From: Artemisia argyi
Taxonomy: Eukaryota > Streptophyta > Magnoliopsida > Asterales > Asteraceae
DNA length: 64,000 nucleotides
Assembly (NCBI GenBank): GCA_030686995.1
Contig: CM060708.1
Span: 103,546,523-103,610,522, forward strand
Reading direction: 5' to 3'
Both the position numbers and the translations under genes were made by a program. Of this stretch, positions 22,521 through 33,199 are shown one piece after another. The number at the start of each line of letters is the position of its first letter. Position 1 is the stretch's first letter. Below the pieces are notes generated by a model, which did no database searches, was not told the origin of the DNA, and saw only the letters and a program-made list of their open reading frames with translations.

Positions 22521-25025
22521 TATACCCTTACACTTGAGATTTGCTTGTCCTCAAGCAAATGAGCTTTTATTCTACTCAAAAGACAAGTTAGGGGTCATTT
22601 AACACTAATATAAAAGTAATTACAACAAATAATCGTTCCACTAAAGACCAATAGACAAGCACGGAGGTCATACACAAGCACCTCACAAATAGTGTTTAGA
22701 TACTCACATCTCTCGGGTGTAATAAAGTAATATAACATTATGGAAATGGAAGATATCTCTCACTACCTGTCATAACAAAATAGATTACCATAGGCTTGGG
22801 AAAGGATCAAACCTCCACCACATGGCGTAAGCACCTAGGATAAACTATCAAAAAGGTCTTTTAAAGAGGGTTATATCGTTAAGTGTAGGGATATGAATTA
22901 CACGGTTTTGTTGGATAAAGGGAATTTTACTGGTGGCGAGTTAACAATCTTGGTTAATTACATGTACAAGATGGCGTTGCTAAGCCAAGACTAGACTCGA
23001 CTTAAGTTAATAAATGAAAAATAACAAAAACATAAAATGAACATAGAATGAAAACGGGATGGTAGTCCGTATGTTTTTTTTTTTTTTCCTTTTCTTTTTC
23101 TATTTTTTTTTTTCTTTTTCTTGATTTTTCTATTTTTTTTTTCGATTTTTTTTTTTTTTTTTTTTTTTTTTTTGCATACACTCTTACCCTACCATCCAAA
23201 ATAATACATCATAGGGGATGAGAATTCCCCTTACACTTGAATCTTTACATACTTTACATTTAACTAATCTAATGACTCGAATTAAGAAAATTAAAACACT
23301 TGGAGCACTTTTAAGATTAACGCACATATGGGGGTAATAAGTGATGTTCTTCCCCATTACTCCATAAAATAAGTACTTACCCATGAGTCCCAATCGTCCC
23401 AAAACAATATGTACAAGGATATGACTCGACTTAGCAACCATGTAATCAATTAGAAAGTTAACTTAGGGTTTAACAAATAACAATAATGCACTAAAAATGA
23501 GCGCATACACGGAAGGCTAAGGCGATTTGGGTGTACATTTAAGTGGGGTGTAACAAATTCTTCCTTTAAGTAAAATGCTTAAAGTTAGAAACGAAAAGAT
23601 AGGCTCGGAGGGGTGTACTAGGGGTTTCGTGTACTAAAAATGAGTACAACGCAAAGGGTGTGGGAAAAATTAGTTGACTTAACTTGCCAAGTAATATGAC
23701 TTAAATGGTCAAGTAATTATAATACGGGTTTAACACAAGGGTGATCCTAATGCCTCTTATCATGTAGTAAATCCTACCACACGAATGTAGTCTCACTAGC
23801 GGTCTCGGGATGCATCACTAACGCAAATTCTAGAATCTAAATGCTACCGGTACACTCATAAGCACTAATAATGAATGCTTTTCCTATCAAATCTAAAGGC
23901 GAACCTCACATTTTTGGGTGGAAAATTTTTCTGAATATACGGTTATGTGCTAGTCATACAACCTCCTATCCATGAGACGCTTGCTATGGCTAAAGTTTCA
24001 CTCCTAAATGTTGTAAAAAATTTTAAATTTGGCGCTAAAATTACACTAACAAGTATTTCTCATAGTTTTATTACTCATCTACTATCAAACAAAACAAACT
24101 CAAGCGAAAGTGCATATGTAAGGTATCATCTTTTTACCCTCCCCTTACACTTAAGATGAACATTGTCCCCAATGTTCAAGTAAAGAATGTAAAAGTTAAA
24201 AAGTAAAGAGAATGAAATCAAATACTCCCCTGATTCGCTCGGTATGGATTTTAGGTTGACCAGGTTAAATCTTCTTCCAAGAAAACGAACAATCAAAGCT
24301 TCCCTTCCAGAATATAAATCATCTTCTTGTCACAAATAACCTGTAAATCCTGACAAAAGTAGACAAGGCAACCTCGCGTAAAATCGGCGGCATCCTATAT
24401 AAGTTACTAAATCCTAGAAAACAAAATAAGATATAATGCTTGTGGAATGAAGTTTTCAGATTTCCTGGAGATTATAAAACTTAATAATTCACAAAAACTA
24501 TAAGACTCCGTTAGAAAAACAAAACCGGTAAAATTTCCAGATTTTTAACTCCTGACGCCGTCAAGAGCAATTGCCTGACGCCGTCAGAATGAACCTGCAG
24601 AAATCCTTATGTTAAGTTTCCGGAAAATTTCTGGAAAAACTTTGTCCTACTTCATGGAAAATCCTGCAAAACTTCATTATGACTCAATACAAGCATTTGA
24701 CTCTAACAAATACGAATATACATGTTCATTAAATATTGTGGATAATCATGATCGGTTTGTTTCTTAAAAACATATTTGGGGTTTCCCCTTACACTTATCT
24801 TTTGCAAAAATACCTTTAGGTTGGAGTTAAGACTAGGCTAAACAACATAATAAAGTATTTCACATTTTAATTGAGAAACATGATCAACCAACAATAAAAA
24901 TAAAACATGCATACGGAAGCAAATAACAATCAAACAAATAAAAATCACACAAAACATGGGTTGCCTCCCAAGAAGCGCTTTTCTTTATTTACGAGTCTTG
25001 TAGCTAGACTCAAAGTCGTGGGTTA
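22521..25025 (-). other. Element A 3' untranslated region with repeated polypurine modules
   Basis: Non-coding, 2.5 kb. In the element's sense AAGTGTAAGGGGA-type tracts occur at 24796-24784, 24152-24140, 23238-23226 and, next to the LTR, 22535-22523. A perfect hairpin precedes the LTR-adjacent tract (22539-22547 with 22552-22560) and the one at 24140 (24158-24165 with 24170-24177). The start of this UTR has the AAGCGCTTCTTGGGAGGCAA block (24978-24959) that I recall just after the end of pol in Athila-type elements. Two further TGACGCCGTCA sites lie at about 24553-24590, and a T-rich run is at 23073-23173. Element B has the homologous UTR at 51053-53439. Confidence 0.75.
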
Positions 25026-25865
25026 CTACGTGATTCGGGTGAGTTCCTCATTGAGGACATCTTTGGGATCGAACTTAGGTTTCAACTTTCTATTGGTTCC
25101 CTTAGTGTGGTATGACCTTTCAAACTTTTCTCCATCCGGATCATACAAGGTCATTCTAATATGCCATGACCCGTTACCTTCTTTAGGTGGCTTGTCCCAC
25201 CTCCATTTATATTTATCTCCATCTCTTTTCCATTTATTCAACTCTATATTAATAGGCATTACGCTCAAAAACTCAATCATCTTTCTAAAGACTAAGGGGT
25301 CCTCAAAGGGATCTAGCTCCTCATCCCTAGCTATGAGTTGTTCTACCGAATGTGTCTTCTCAACGAAATCCTTTTCTAGATAAAATGGGCATTGAGGTCC
25401 TATGAAGTTCCTTTCTATCCAAGGTCCATATCTAGATGGTCTCCTATTCATCTCTACCCAATGCGGTGTTGGTTCATCATCACAATCATAACTATGCTTC
25501 TTAACATCATACACCGACCAAGTATCGCCTTCTCCTACCGCTATCTTGGATTCCTTGCAATCTATCATGGCACTAGCGGTTGCTAAAAATCCTCTTCCTA
25601 CCAATAATGGGCATGTAGTGTCACTAACCATGTCTAGAACGTGAAAATCCGCTAATATAGTTAACCTTCCTACGTGAACAACTACATCCTTAATCATTCC
25701 AACAGGGTGGGCAATACTTCCATCCGCTAGCCCTATCAATACCTCCGTTTCCTCTAACTTTCCTAGCTTAAGAGCGGTGAATAAGGATAAGGGAATCAAG
25801 TTGAGGCTTGACCCTAAATCGGATAGTGTGTCGAAAGCTTCGGATCTTCCTATCTTACAAGGCAA
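25026..25865 (-). pseudogene. Element A aspartic protease domain plus unknown tail
   Basis: A frame of about 280 codons that opens in the gag-protease junction. Residues about 10-100 form a retroviral-type aspartic protease as in Athila: DLGSSLNLIPLSLF with the catalytic D-x-G, then GLADGSIAHPVGMIKDV and LLVGRGFLATASAMID. In plant Ty3/gypsy elements this enzyme cleaves the gag-pol polyprotein. From about residue 125 to the stop the sequence (for example WRWDKPPKEGNGSWHIRMT) is neither reverse transcriptase nor integrase and I do not recognise it. The frame is one base out of phase with gag, so a single-base change near 25890 now separates them. The post-pol block begins about 45 bases after the stop. 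Confidence 0.8.
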
Positions 25866-27556
25866 AACAAATATACCCGGATCATCAAGTTTTTAGGCAA
25901 CTTGTTTTGAACGAAGGCGGTCCCATTTTTACCTAGCTTATACTTCTCATATTTTTCTAGGAGGGCACTATAGTAAGGAGCACGCGCTAAGACATCAATG
26001 ACGGGGCGTTCGAGGTGAAGTTCTTTGAATTCATGGTCAAGGTCTTGCGTAAGAGGTGTTTCAACTATGCTTTTGACCGGCTCTATAGTGGGTGTTTCAG
26101 TTGATTGGTCCTTTTGGGGAACTTGGTGTTGTTTGAAACACGTGCTCGTTGATTTAACCGAGTAATATTGTGGACATGAAGTGGGTGACGAAACTGAAGA
26201 TATGGCATTAACGTTTAGTTTCGGATTCTTGATGGTGTCGCTTGGGAGTGCTCCCATTTCTCGGTCATTGAGAACTTTCAACAATGCGTCAATTCTATTG
26301 GTCATCTCGCTTTGATTTTGTTTGAAATCGGCTTCAAACTTAGCTATGCGGGCTTCTTGAGATGCCATGAACTTTGACATCAATCCTTCAAGATTGTTGG
26401 TACTACCATAGTTGTTAGAAGGATTGTTGTTGAAGGTACGGTTGGATGGTGGACCGTTTGATTGGTAACGATTAGGTGGGTTGGATGAATTGGGTTGATT
26501 TTGTTTCCACCTAAGGTTTGGGTGATTTTTCCATGAGGGGTTATATGAATCACCGTATGTGTTCGGCTCGGGCTTGAAAGTGTACCACTTATCTCCCGCT
26601 TCGTCGGTACGCGTGGATGCGTAGTCCGCAAAAGCTGTTCCGGGGAGTTCCATACAATCACGAGTGTCATAGGGACCACTACATAATTCGCATGAAGAAG
26701 TGATTTTGTTCACTTGGCTTGAATGCTTCGGAGCTTCGTAAGATTTCATGAGAAACTTGACTTGGTCCTCAAGTTCCATGATCCTACGGTCGGAAGTGCT
26801 TGAATTATTCGAAGGCAAAGATATTGCCTTGACCGTTTTGTTCAAATCACGGGGATCATTCCAACTTTCGTTGTCATAGAGAGCAAGATCTTCTATGAGT
26901 TCCCATGATTGTTCCGCACTAAGATCACGTAGCTTACCACCGGCCGATTGGTCAATGGTTCGCCTCGTGGGGATATCGATATGGTCATAAAAAATTTGGA
27001 CTTGGAGCCACAAATCTATGCCATGATGAGGGACTTTTTGGAGTAAGTCCTTGAAACGAGTCCATGCTTCATAAAGAGATTCATTTTGACGTTGTTGAAA
27101 CATCAAGATGTCATTCCTAAGTTTAGTAGTTCTCCCCGGTGGGAAAAATTGAGCAAGGAAACGAGTGGTGAGATCATCCCATGTGGTGATGGATCCCGCG
27201 GGTAAACGCTCAAGCCATTGACTAGCTTGATCCCGTAGAGAGAATTGGAATAGGCGTAAACGGGTAGTCTCTCTAGTTTCAACACCTAGGTCTATGGAAT
27301 CTACGATTTTGAGGAAGTCCTTAAGGTGTTGGTTTGGATCTTCGGAACGAAGTCCATGGAATGCACATCCGCTTTGCACCAACCGGATGGTGTCGGATCG
27401 CAAGGGGGTCACATTGGCTCCGGTGAGCTCAATGGTGTTTCGGTAGCCTTGGTGGCTAGGTCGGGAATACTCTCCTAAGGTTCGGGGCCTAAGGGGTTCT
27501 AATGGTGGGTTTTGTTGTGGTGGGATGATGGGTTCAAAGATGTTACCACCTTCCAT
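25850..27556 (-). CDS. gag: Element A gag (Athila-type capsid protein)
   Basis: 568 codons from the ATG at 27556 (MEGGNIFEPIIPPQQ). Residues about 60-200 form the plant retrotransposon gag domain: CAFHGLRSEDPNQHLKDFLK, LFQFSLRDQASQWLERLPAG, DDLTTRFLAQFFPPG and FYDHI. Gag would form the virus-like particle that packages element RNA in the cytoplasm. Near residues 293-305 a zinc knuckle reads CELCSGPYDTRDC, where the metal-binding His appears replaced by Tyr, so RNA binding may be weakened. A Asn/Pro-rich spacer and a short helical section (MASQEARIAKFEADFKQNQS) follow. The last about 12 residues are out of frame relative to protease, owing to a short deletion in an A run near 25890. Confidence 0.88.
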   Translation of the reverse strand: MEGGNIFEPIIPPQQNPPLEPLRPRTLGEYSRPSHQGYRNTIELTGANVTPLRSDTIRLVQSGCAFHGLRSEDPNQHLKDFLKIVDSIDLGVETRETTRLRLFQFSLRDQASQWLERLPAGSITTWDDLTTRFLAQFFPPGRTTKLRNDILMFQQRQNESLYEAWTRFKDLLQKVPHHGIDLWLQVQIFYDHIDIPTRRTIDQSAGGKLRDLSAEQSWELIEDLALYDNESWNDPRDLNKTVKAISLPSNNSSTSDRRIMELEDQVKFLMKSYEAPKHSSQVNKITSSCELCSGPYDTRDCMELPGTAFADYASTRTDEAGDKWYTFKPEPNTYGDSYNPSWKNHPNLRWKQNQPNSSNPPNRYQSNGPPSNRTFNNNPSNNYGSTNNLEGLMSKFMASQEARIAKFEADFKQNQSEMTNRIDALLKVLNDREMGALPSDTIKNPKLNVNAISSVSSPTSCPQYYSVKSTSTCFKQHQVPQKDQSTETPTIEPVKSIVETPLTQDLDHEFKELHLERPVIDVLARAPYYSALLEKYEKYKLGKNGTAFVQNKLPKNLMIRVYLFCLVR

Positions 27557-27740
27557 GATGTCGGATGGTAAAGAGTTACGAACAAAAGCACGAAGAAATA
27601 AGATAGACTAAAGAGGACCTAAAAATAAAAATAAAAAATCTTACTAGAAAGGAATCTAGCAAGTAGACCTAATAAAAAGAAATCCTAACCTAGACAATAA
27701 CTATTCCCCGGGCTGCGGCGCCAAAAACTTGATGACGCCG

Positions 27741-27944
27741 TCAGGACGATTTTCCTATATATAGTTTTCTAGTTTTTTTGTCGGATCGCAAGGGGGTCAC
27801 ATTGGCTCCGGTGAGCTCAATGGTGTTTCGGTAGCCTTGGTGGCTAGGTCGGGAATACTCTCCTAAGGTTCGGGGCCTAAGGGGTTCTAATGGTGGGTTT
27901 TGTTGTGGTGGGATGATGGGTTCAAAGATGTTACCACCTTCCAT
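27741..27944 (-). pseudogene. Truncated duplicate gag start
   Basis: 67 codons: the first about 54 match the N-terminus of the gag at 27556, then the frame runs into the inverted LTR fragment and stops. In a transcript starting in the 5' LTR this would be the first gag ATG, upstream of the full-length one. Confidence 0.8.
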
Positions 27945-28090
27945 GATGTCGGATGCTAAAGAGTTACGAACAAAAGCACGAAGAAATAAGATAGACTAAA
28001 GAAGACCTAAAAATAAAAATAAAAATCTTACTAGAAAGGAATCTATCAAGTAGACCTAATAAAAAGAAATCCTAACCTAGACAATAACTA

Positions 28091-28115
28091 TTCCCCGGCA
28101 GCGGCGCCAAAAACT
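28091..28115 (-). other. Primer-binding site of element A
   Basis: On the minus strand AGTTTTTGGCGCCGCTGCCG immediately follows the 5' LTR, the Athila-type PBS. The duplicated copy lies at 27704-27729 with a few changes. Confidence 0.85.
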
Positions 28116-29513
28116 TGATGCGTGGGAATCGCACCTTGCTTTACCTCTCGAGGGATCTCGCGAGGCTTACAACCCCCACCAGGCAGTGTACCTGATCGTT
28201 GTAGTATAGTATAGTGACAAGTACCGGGGGATTGATCGTTCAGCTTAGGAATAGTGTCGCTAGGATTAGAAAACCTAATTAATAGTTCTAGAGGTGAAAG
28301 ATGATTATTTTTGTGTTTTTATAATTTTATGAAAGCAATTAAAATCTCGGGTTTTGAAAGAGTGGGCGGAATTAGTTGTTATTCAACTAACCCAAAAACT
28401 ACTTTGTAACTAATTAAACTAATGAAAATAAAATTAAACTAATATTAAACTAAGGTTGTGAGCAGTAATTGGAGAAATTGTGTTTACTTAGACTTCATTA
28501 CTCCCTAGATATCTTTTACATGTTAATTACTTGTTACACTTGTATGAATGACGGGTTGTATTCCTTAATACCATTCGTGGAGTGGCATACATAACTCCCC
28601 AACTCTATGAGCTCTTATCTCCTCCTACACCATGACCCAGCACAACTATAGGGATTGTAAACAGTGGCTCATGCATTAAATACAACCAATAAAGACCTAG
28701 TACGCCTCGGTTCATGTTTCTTAAGACGTTCAAGCATGTTACCATTTGGAGATCTGCCAGTTTTCTTAAGCCTAACATATAAAATCATTCATTCAAAACA
28801 AGAATAGACAAGTAATCAACACATAATCAACATCTAGGTTTCATTAGATCTAAGCAAACACAAGAGAGATCTAGCCTAGCATAGTAAAATTAAGATAAGA
28901 ACAAAAGATAAACAACCAACACATAGACATATTGATTGAATTAAGAGTATACTTATCTCAATTACAATGCAAGGTCTCAAGGGTTTGGAACCCTTGAAAA
29001 ACCTGTAAAAGAGGCACCAAAATCGTCTTTAGGGTTTCACCAAAACTTCTCTCTTCTAATGAAAAAACTAGAAAACTATATATAGGAAAATTGTCCTGAC
29101 GGCATCAAGAGTTAAATCTGACGCCGTCAACTCGCCGCCATACACTTCCTCGGACGCCCTAGATCCAATCGTGACGGCCTATGTGACGCCGTCACCACCC
29201 ACGGTAAATTATTCTTGGCCACTTTGACACCGTCATAACTCCATCTGACGCCGTCACCAGCTACGGTAAATTAATCTTCATGTCTGACGCCGTCAAGAGC
29301 AAACCCTTGACGCCGTCACCTTGTATTTCCAGCTTGGATTTTTGGTACTTTGTCGTTTTCTTCACTTTATGCTCCAAAATAGCCTCTTTTCCAGAATTCA
29401 CTCTCCAAACACCTAAAATCACAAAAGGAACGATTTAGGGCAATATTTGATCAAATAAATTCAGATTCGGGCTTAAATGACCCCCTAAAAACGGATCATT
29501 TTTCGCCTCATCA
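28116..29513 (-). repeat. Element A 5' LTR (right copy)
   Basis: 1398 bases, identical to the left copy apart from about six substitutions and one 10-base deletion that fully explains the length difference. Two of its seven palindromes are altered at CpG sites (TGACGGCATCA at 29097-29107 and a GACACCGTCA form near 29225). Confidence 0.93.
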
Positions 29514-29518
29514 AAGGC

Positions 29519-30385
29519 ACATTCGATTCCCGAATATAAACCTCCCAAAAATATTGTGGTCAACATCTGCAACAGAACGAACATGACCAAAGAGAGGTTC
29601 ACATTCGGAAAAACCTTCCTCGTCACCAACATCTAATTTAGAACCACCAACGGATACGGAAGTGGGCAGAAGAAGAGATGACCGGGTAGCAGCCTTCAAT
29701 TTTTTCCTTTTCAATGAAGGACCGGCGGAAGACTCAATGGCCTTAGTAGCAACTGTCGTCGAAGGAACAGAAGACCTGGCAAAAGCATCAACCTCAATAC
29801 CAAAAGTACCCGAAGAAGACGAAGAGTCAGAAGAAATAACGAACCTCTCTGCAGGACGCACAGTACGGAGGAGAGAGTCAATCGAATCATCAAGATGGAC
29901 ACCAACTTCTCGTTCTGAAACAAAAGATCTCGAAGGCACATGGAGTGATGACCTAAGAAAATGACGTGAACCTTGAAAGTAAATAGACATCACGCTTTTA
30001 ATAGAGGCCCTAGAATTACCAGAGGTAGTAGGACGATTCAAAAGACCATGATCGGCCCTTGGCTGGGTGGCAGAGTTGCGACACTAGGCTTCACCATCTG
30101 CTTCCGCTTCTTGGAAACAACAAGACACCGCGAAGGGTTACGCCCAGTATGACTATCATTTTGGTCACCATGACCACCTTCACAGGTAATACTTGGCCGC
30201 GCCATCATCTCTACCGTCATGGGCCCCTGGCCCATCTTTCGCATGATCATGCGAAGGTGGAAAAAGTGGAACAACACGATCACGAGTCACATCAAGAAGC
30301 CTCGGCTCACCCTCTGCTAAGTGCCTCGTCTCAACATCTACCTCACTCAGATCAACATGAGTGATGAAGGCGTGCGCACTAATAT
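29519..30385 (-). pseudogene. Element D antisense ORF, middle exon (5' side of the A insertion)
   Basis: Starts after the acceptor TTTTTCAG at 30386 and reads SAHAFITHVDLSEVDVETRH. It then passes through shifted frames to a Ser-rich section (SSDSSSSSGTFG) and a basic KRKKLKAATR segment near 29700. At least one frameshift lies between about 30280 and 30040. The exon is cut at 29519 by element A and continues at 21107. Ser-rich and basic linker sequence between the N-terminal domain and the coiled coil is normal for the family. Confidence 0.5.
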
Positions 30386-30459
30386 CTGAAAAACAGAAAA
30401 ATAATTAAAAAAAGAGAAGAAAGCGAGAGATGACGACAGTAAAAGTATAGCACACAAAC
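30386..30459 (-). other. Intron in the antisense ORF
   Basis: Donor GAG|GTTTGTG at 30459 and acceptor CTGTTTTTCAG at 30386 on the minus strand, 74 bases. Removing it joins the conserved N-terminal domain to the DLSEVDVETRH segment. Confidence 0.6.
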
Positions 30460-31145
30460 CTCTTCCATGAAGATGGAATACTGGGCACTCGTCCTCCCCA
30501 AACGGATAAGCACGGCTTAAACTAAACCAACAAAGGAAAGCTTCCAGATATCTACGGAACATGGCAGGCCCCTCAGTAACAGTCCTATATTCTTCCGCGC
30601 TATACTCATGAGGGTTAGGACCAGGATTCGCCTCGGCACCATCAACTGAGCACCAAGGGGAAACTAACAAGGCAAGAAAAAGCGTCAACCCAGAAAAAGC
30701 GGTCCCTCCAACCTTTCACAGAATCCAAAACCTTGTCATAGCATGTGCCAGTATTAGGACGCTTGCCAAATGACACCCACCCGTTCTTTATAGACTTAAC
30801 ATAAAGACGACGGAACAGACCAACCGACGGGGCAAAGCTATGAGCACGGCAAACAACTTCAAAGTGAGAAATCTTACAGGCACCAAAAAGGGAAAGCTGA
30901 GAGATGTTAATATGGTAATGTCTTAAAACATCAACAAAGAACACAGAAAAAGGCAAGCGGAGATCAGCATAATCAAAGAACCGACTGTATAAACCAATCT
31001 TCCCCGGAGGATACTGGTTGATAGTCTAACCCGGATCTGGTAAAATAGGGTTGACGAATGGTGGAATATGGTAATCACGGTATAAGTCGTCTAATTTCCC
31101 TTGCGTCAGATGGCATCCAATTTCCGTGATTTCGGTTATTGCCAT
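30460..31145 (-). pseudogene. Element D antisense ORF, first exon ('gypsy type transposon' N-terminal domain)
   Basis: An ATG at 31145 starts a minus-strand frame whose translation matches what I recall of PF04195-like proteins: GKLDDLYRDYHIPPF, then FFDYADLRLPFSVFFVDVLR, FEVVCRAHSFAPSVGLFRRL, NGWVSFGKRP, and later PGPNPHEYSAEEYRTV. A TAG interrupts the frame at about 31029-31027 and a frameshift lies near 30690-30645, so it is a pseudogene here. Such proteins are often annotated as transposases without evidence of that activity. They are antisense passengers of Ty3/gypsy elements of unknown function. Confidence 0.65.
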
Positions 31146-31548
31146 AACTAACGACCGCAAGGTAGAAAGTAACAAGATAACGAAAAATAAAGCCTAGACA
31201 AATCTCTCAAAAGCGCGGAAGAAAGAGAAAGGAAAAGAAATAATGGCAACACACTACATTAAGTATTTATAAGTGATTCTACAAAGAGATCGAAATAAGG
31301 CCGCGTGCCACAAAAGCGCTTAAAATCAACAGCCGCGATCGAAAATAAAAGATAAGGATGTTAGCTAATAAAACAAACATCCGATCCCTCGAAGGAATAA
31401 AAACAGTCGATCCCCCCACACAAACCCGTCCGCGGATAATTCAAGACCTGCACAACAAAAGGCCCTACGCCAAGAGCGGAACACCTAGCAATATAGTCTA
31501 GAAACATTCACCACACGCTACCAAAGCAAGCGTACAATGAACGCACTA

Positions 31549-31560
31549 GACTGGGGGACT
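31549..31560 (+). other. Polypurine tract of element D
   Basis: GACTGGGGGACT ends at the first base before the 3' LTR, the expected place for plus-strand priming. Confidence 0.7.
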
Positions 31561-32192
31561 TGATGATGTATAGTACGGATAGCAGGCATACTGGGCCTGG
31601 ACTATCTCACGCGAATTGGGCTTCGGCCCAACAAGCATAAATGGGCCCCGGCCCAATAAGCCAAAATGGGCTCCGGCCCTGAAAGCAAAACCAGTCTCCG
31701 GCCTAATAAGCCAAACAAGGCTGAAAGCCTATGTCACGAGCATGGCATAGTCCGGACAAACTAGGACACATACAAGCGGCACTCCCAAAGTATGCTCAAG
31801 GATCGGACCCCGGTCCGGAAACCTATCCGCGTCCACAAATATCGATTAAGCTCCGGACGCCCGACAAGGGTCCCACTTTGGCCACTACAGCAATACACGA
31901 AATATTAGGAAACCATAATATTTCCACTACCTATAAAAGGAAGCCTCAATTCACATTCTCGAGGTAATGACTTTCTCACTCATCACAATTCAGACATTTC
32001 TCTGACAAACATGAGTACTTCCTTTCACGCCGGAGCTTAATCGTGGGGTCCGTCCCAACGGTAAGGCTAACGGTTTACTTTCATTTATCCAGGATACTTC
32101 ATCCTCTACTTGGATTAGTGCATAAGCCCATAGTGGACGGCCCATACCTAACTAAACCCAATTCTATACTATCCACACTTTTTGCACTAACA
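31561..32192 (+). repeat. Element D 3' LTR
   Basis: 632 bases, TGATGATG...CACTAACA, aligning along its length with 12650-13340 but with many substitutions, a few small indels and only one TATA region (near 31932). Confidence 0.88.
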
Positions 32193-32197
32193 TGGGT

Positions 32198-32665
32198 GGT
32201 TAGCTGTAACGCGGTTTTACTATTTTTTTAATTTCAAATAAATAAAATGTTATAAGTATAAAGTTGTAATTTAAATTGTTAGTTAAAAAATTGTATTAAA
32301 ATTGTTAGTTAAATGTATTGTTTTGTAAAATGTATTTATTTGTAAAAAGCATTTAGTTGTAAAAGGTAAAATTTTTGTTAAATGTTACAAATTTTATTTT
32401 TTGTTAAATGTTAAATGTTATAAAAGGTAAAATGTTATAAAAGTTGTAAAAATGTTATAAAAGTGTAAAAAAAATAGTTGTAAAAGTTGTTAAATTAAAA
32501 AAAAAAAAAAAATTGTTAAAAAGAGTAAGTTGTAAAAAGTTGGAATAGGTAAAAATTTTGTTAAATGTTACAAATTTTATTTTTTGTTAAATGTTAAATG
32601 TTAAATGTTATAAAAGTTGTAAAAATGCTATAAAAGTGTAAAAAAAAAATAGTTGTAAAAGTTGT

Positions 32666-32711
<46 letters not shown>

Positions 32712-33199
32712 TCGTTAAAAAACGTAAGTGTAAAAAGTTGTAAAAGGTAAAAATTTTGTTAAATGTTACAAATTTTATTTTTTGTTAAATGTTAAATGTT
32801 AAATGTTATAAAAGGTAAAATGTTATAAAAGTTGTAAAAATGTTATAAAAGTGTAAAAAAAATAGTTGTAAAAGTTGTTAAATTTAAAAAAAAGTATTTG
32901 TTAAAAATAGTAAGTTGTAAAAAGTTGTAAAAGGTAAAAGTTTTGTTAAATGTTAATTTTTGTTAAATGCTACAAATTTTATTTTTTTGTTAAATGTTAA
33001 ATGTTATAAAAGGTAAAATGTTATAAAAGTTGTAAAAATATTATTAAAGTGTAAAAAAAATAGTTGTAAAAGTTGTTAATTTTAAAAAAAGCATTTGTTA
33101 AAAAAAGTAAGTTGTAAAAAGTTGTAAAAGGTAAAAATAGTTGTAATTATAAGTTGTAAAAAACGTTATAAATGTTATAAAATTTGTTATGTATTTTCA
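32198..33199. repeat. AT-rich tandem repeat, probable intron or leader of the MULE transposase
   Basis: Repeats of TTGTTAAATGTTA, AAAAGTTGTAAAAATG and ATAAAAGTGTAAAAAA arranged in a higher-order unit of about 240 bases present about four times (32340-33130), with poly(A) at 32674-32708. It ends in a pyrimidine-rich splice-acceptor-like TATTTTCAG at 33191-33199, just before the transposase frame. Confidence 0.65.

Larger units (their letters stand above)
27392..28115 (-). repeat. 337-bp tandem duplication of PBS, leader and gag start with an inverted LTR scrap at the junction
   Basis: 27780-28115 repeats 27392-27729 almost exactly: primer-binding site, leader and the first part of gag. The 50 bases between the copies (27730-27779) are TGATG plus a reverse-complemented piece of the LTR around its TATA box (compare 22062-22104). 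The outer copy gives only a truncated gag, ATG at 27944 and stop at 27741. Confidence 0.85.
21113..29513 (-). mobile_element. Element A: Athila-like non-autonomous Ty3/gypsy retrotransposon nested in D
   Basis: Two nearly identical LTRs (21113-22520 and 28116-29513) are flanked by identical TSDs AAGGC (21108-21112 and 29514-29518). The primer-binding site lies next to the right LTR, so the element reads on the minus strand. Order in its own sense: LTR, PBS, gag, protease, a tail of unknown type, 3' UTR, polypurine tract, LTR. Reverse transcriptase, RNase H and integrase are absent. By eye the LTRs differ at about six bases plus one 10-base deletion, so it is young. It inserted into the antisense ORF of element D. 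Confidence 0.93.
12650..32192 (+). mobile_element. Element D: Ty3/gypsy Tat-like LTR retrotransposon, non-autonomous, with nested insertions
   Basis: Two related LTRs (12650-13340 and 31561-32192) lie in direct orientation, with identical five-base TSDs TGGGT at 12645-12649 and 32193-32197. A primer-binding site follows the left LTR and a polypurine tract precedes the right one, so the element reads on the plus strand. After removing the nested element A and solo LTR E, about 8 kb remains. I see no gag, protease, reverse transcriptase or integrase in it. It holds a short leader ORF and a long antisense ORF. Extra antisense ORFs are known in the Tat/RIRE2 group, which is why I place it there. 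The two LTRs have diverged more than those of A or C, so D is older. Confidence 0.85.

Noticed and set aside
29511..29518. Reading the antisense ORF as starting or ending within element A
   Set aside because: The frame runs into A's LTR end; the AAGGC TSD shows the host exon is simply interrupted and resumes at 21107.
29662..29964. Plus-strand 100-codon frame
   Set aside because: Shadow of the minus-strand antisense ORF exon, which has recognisable family sequence.
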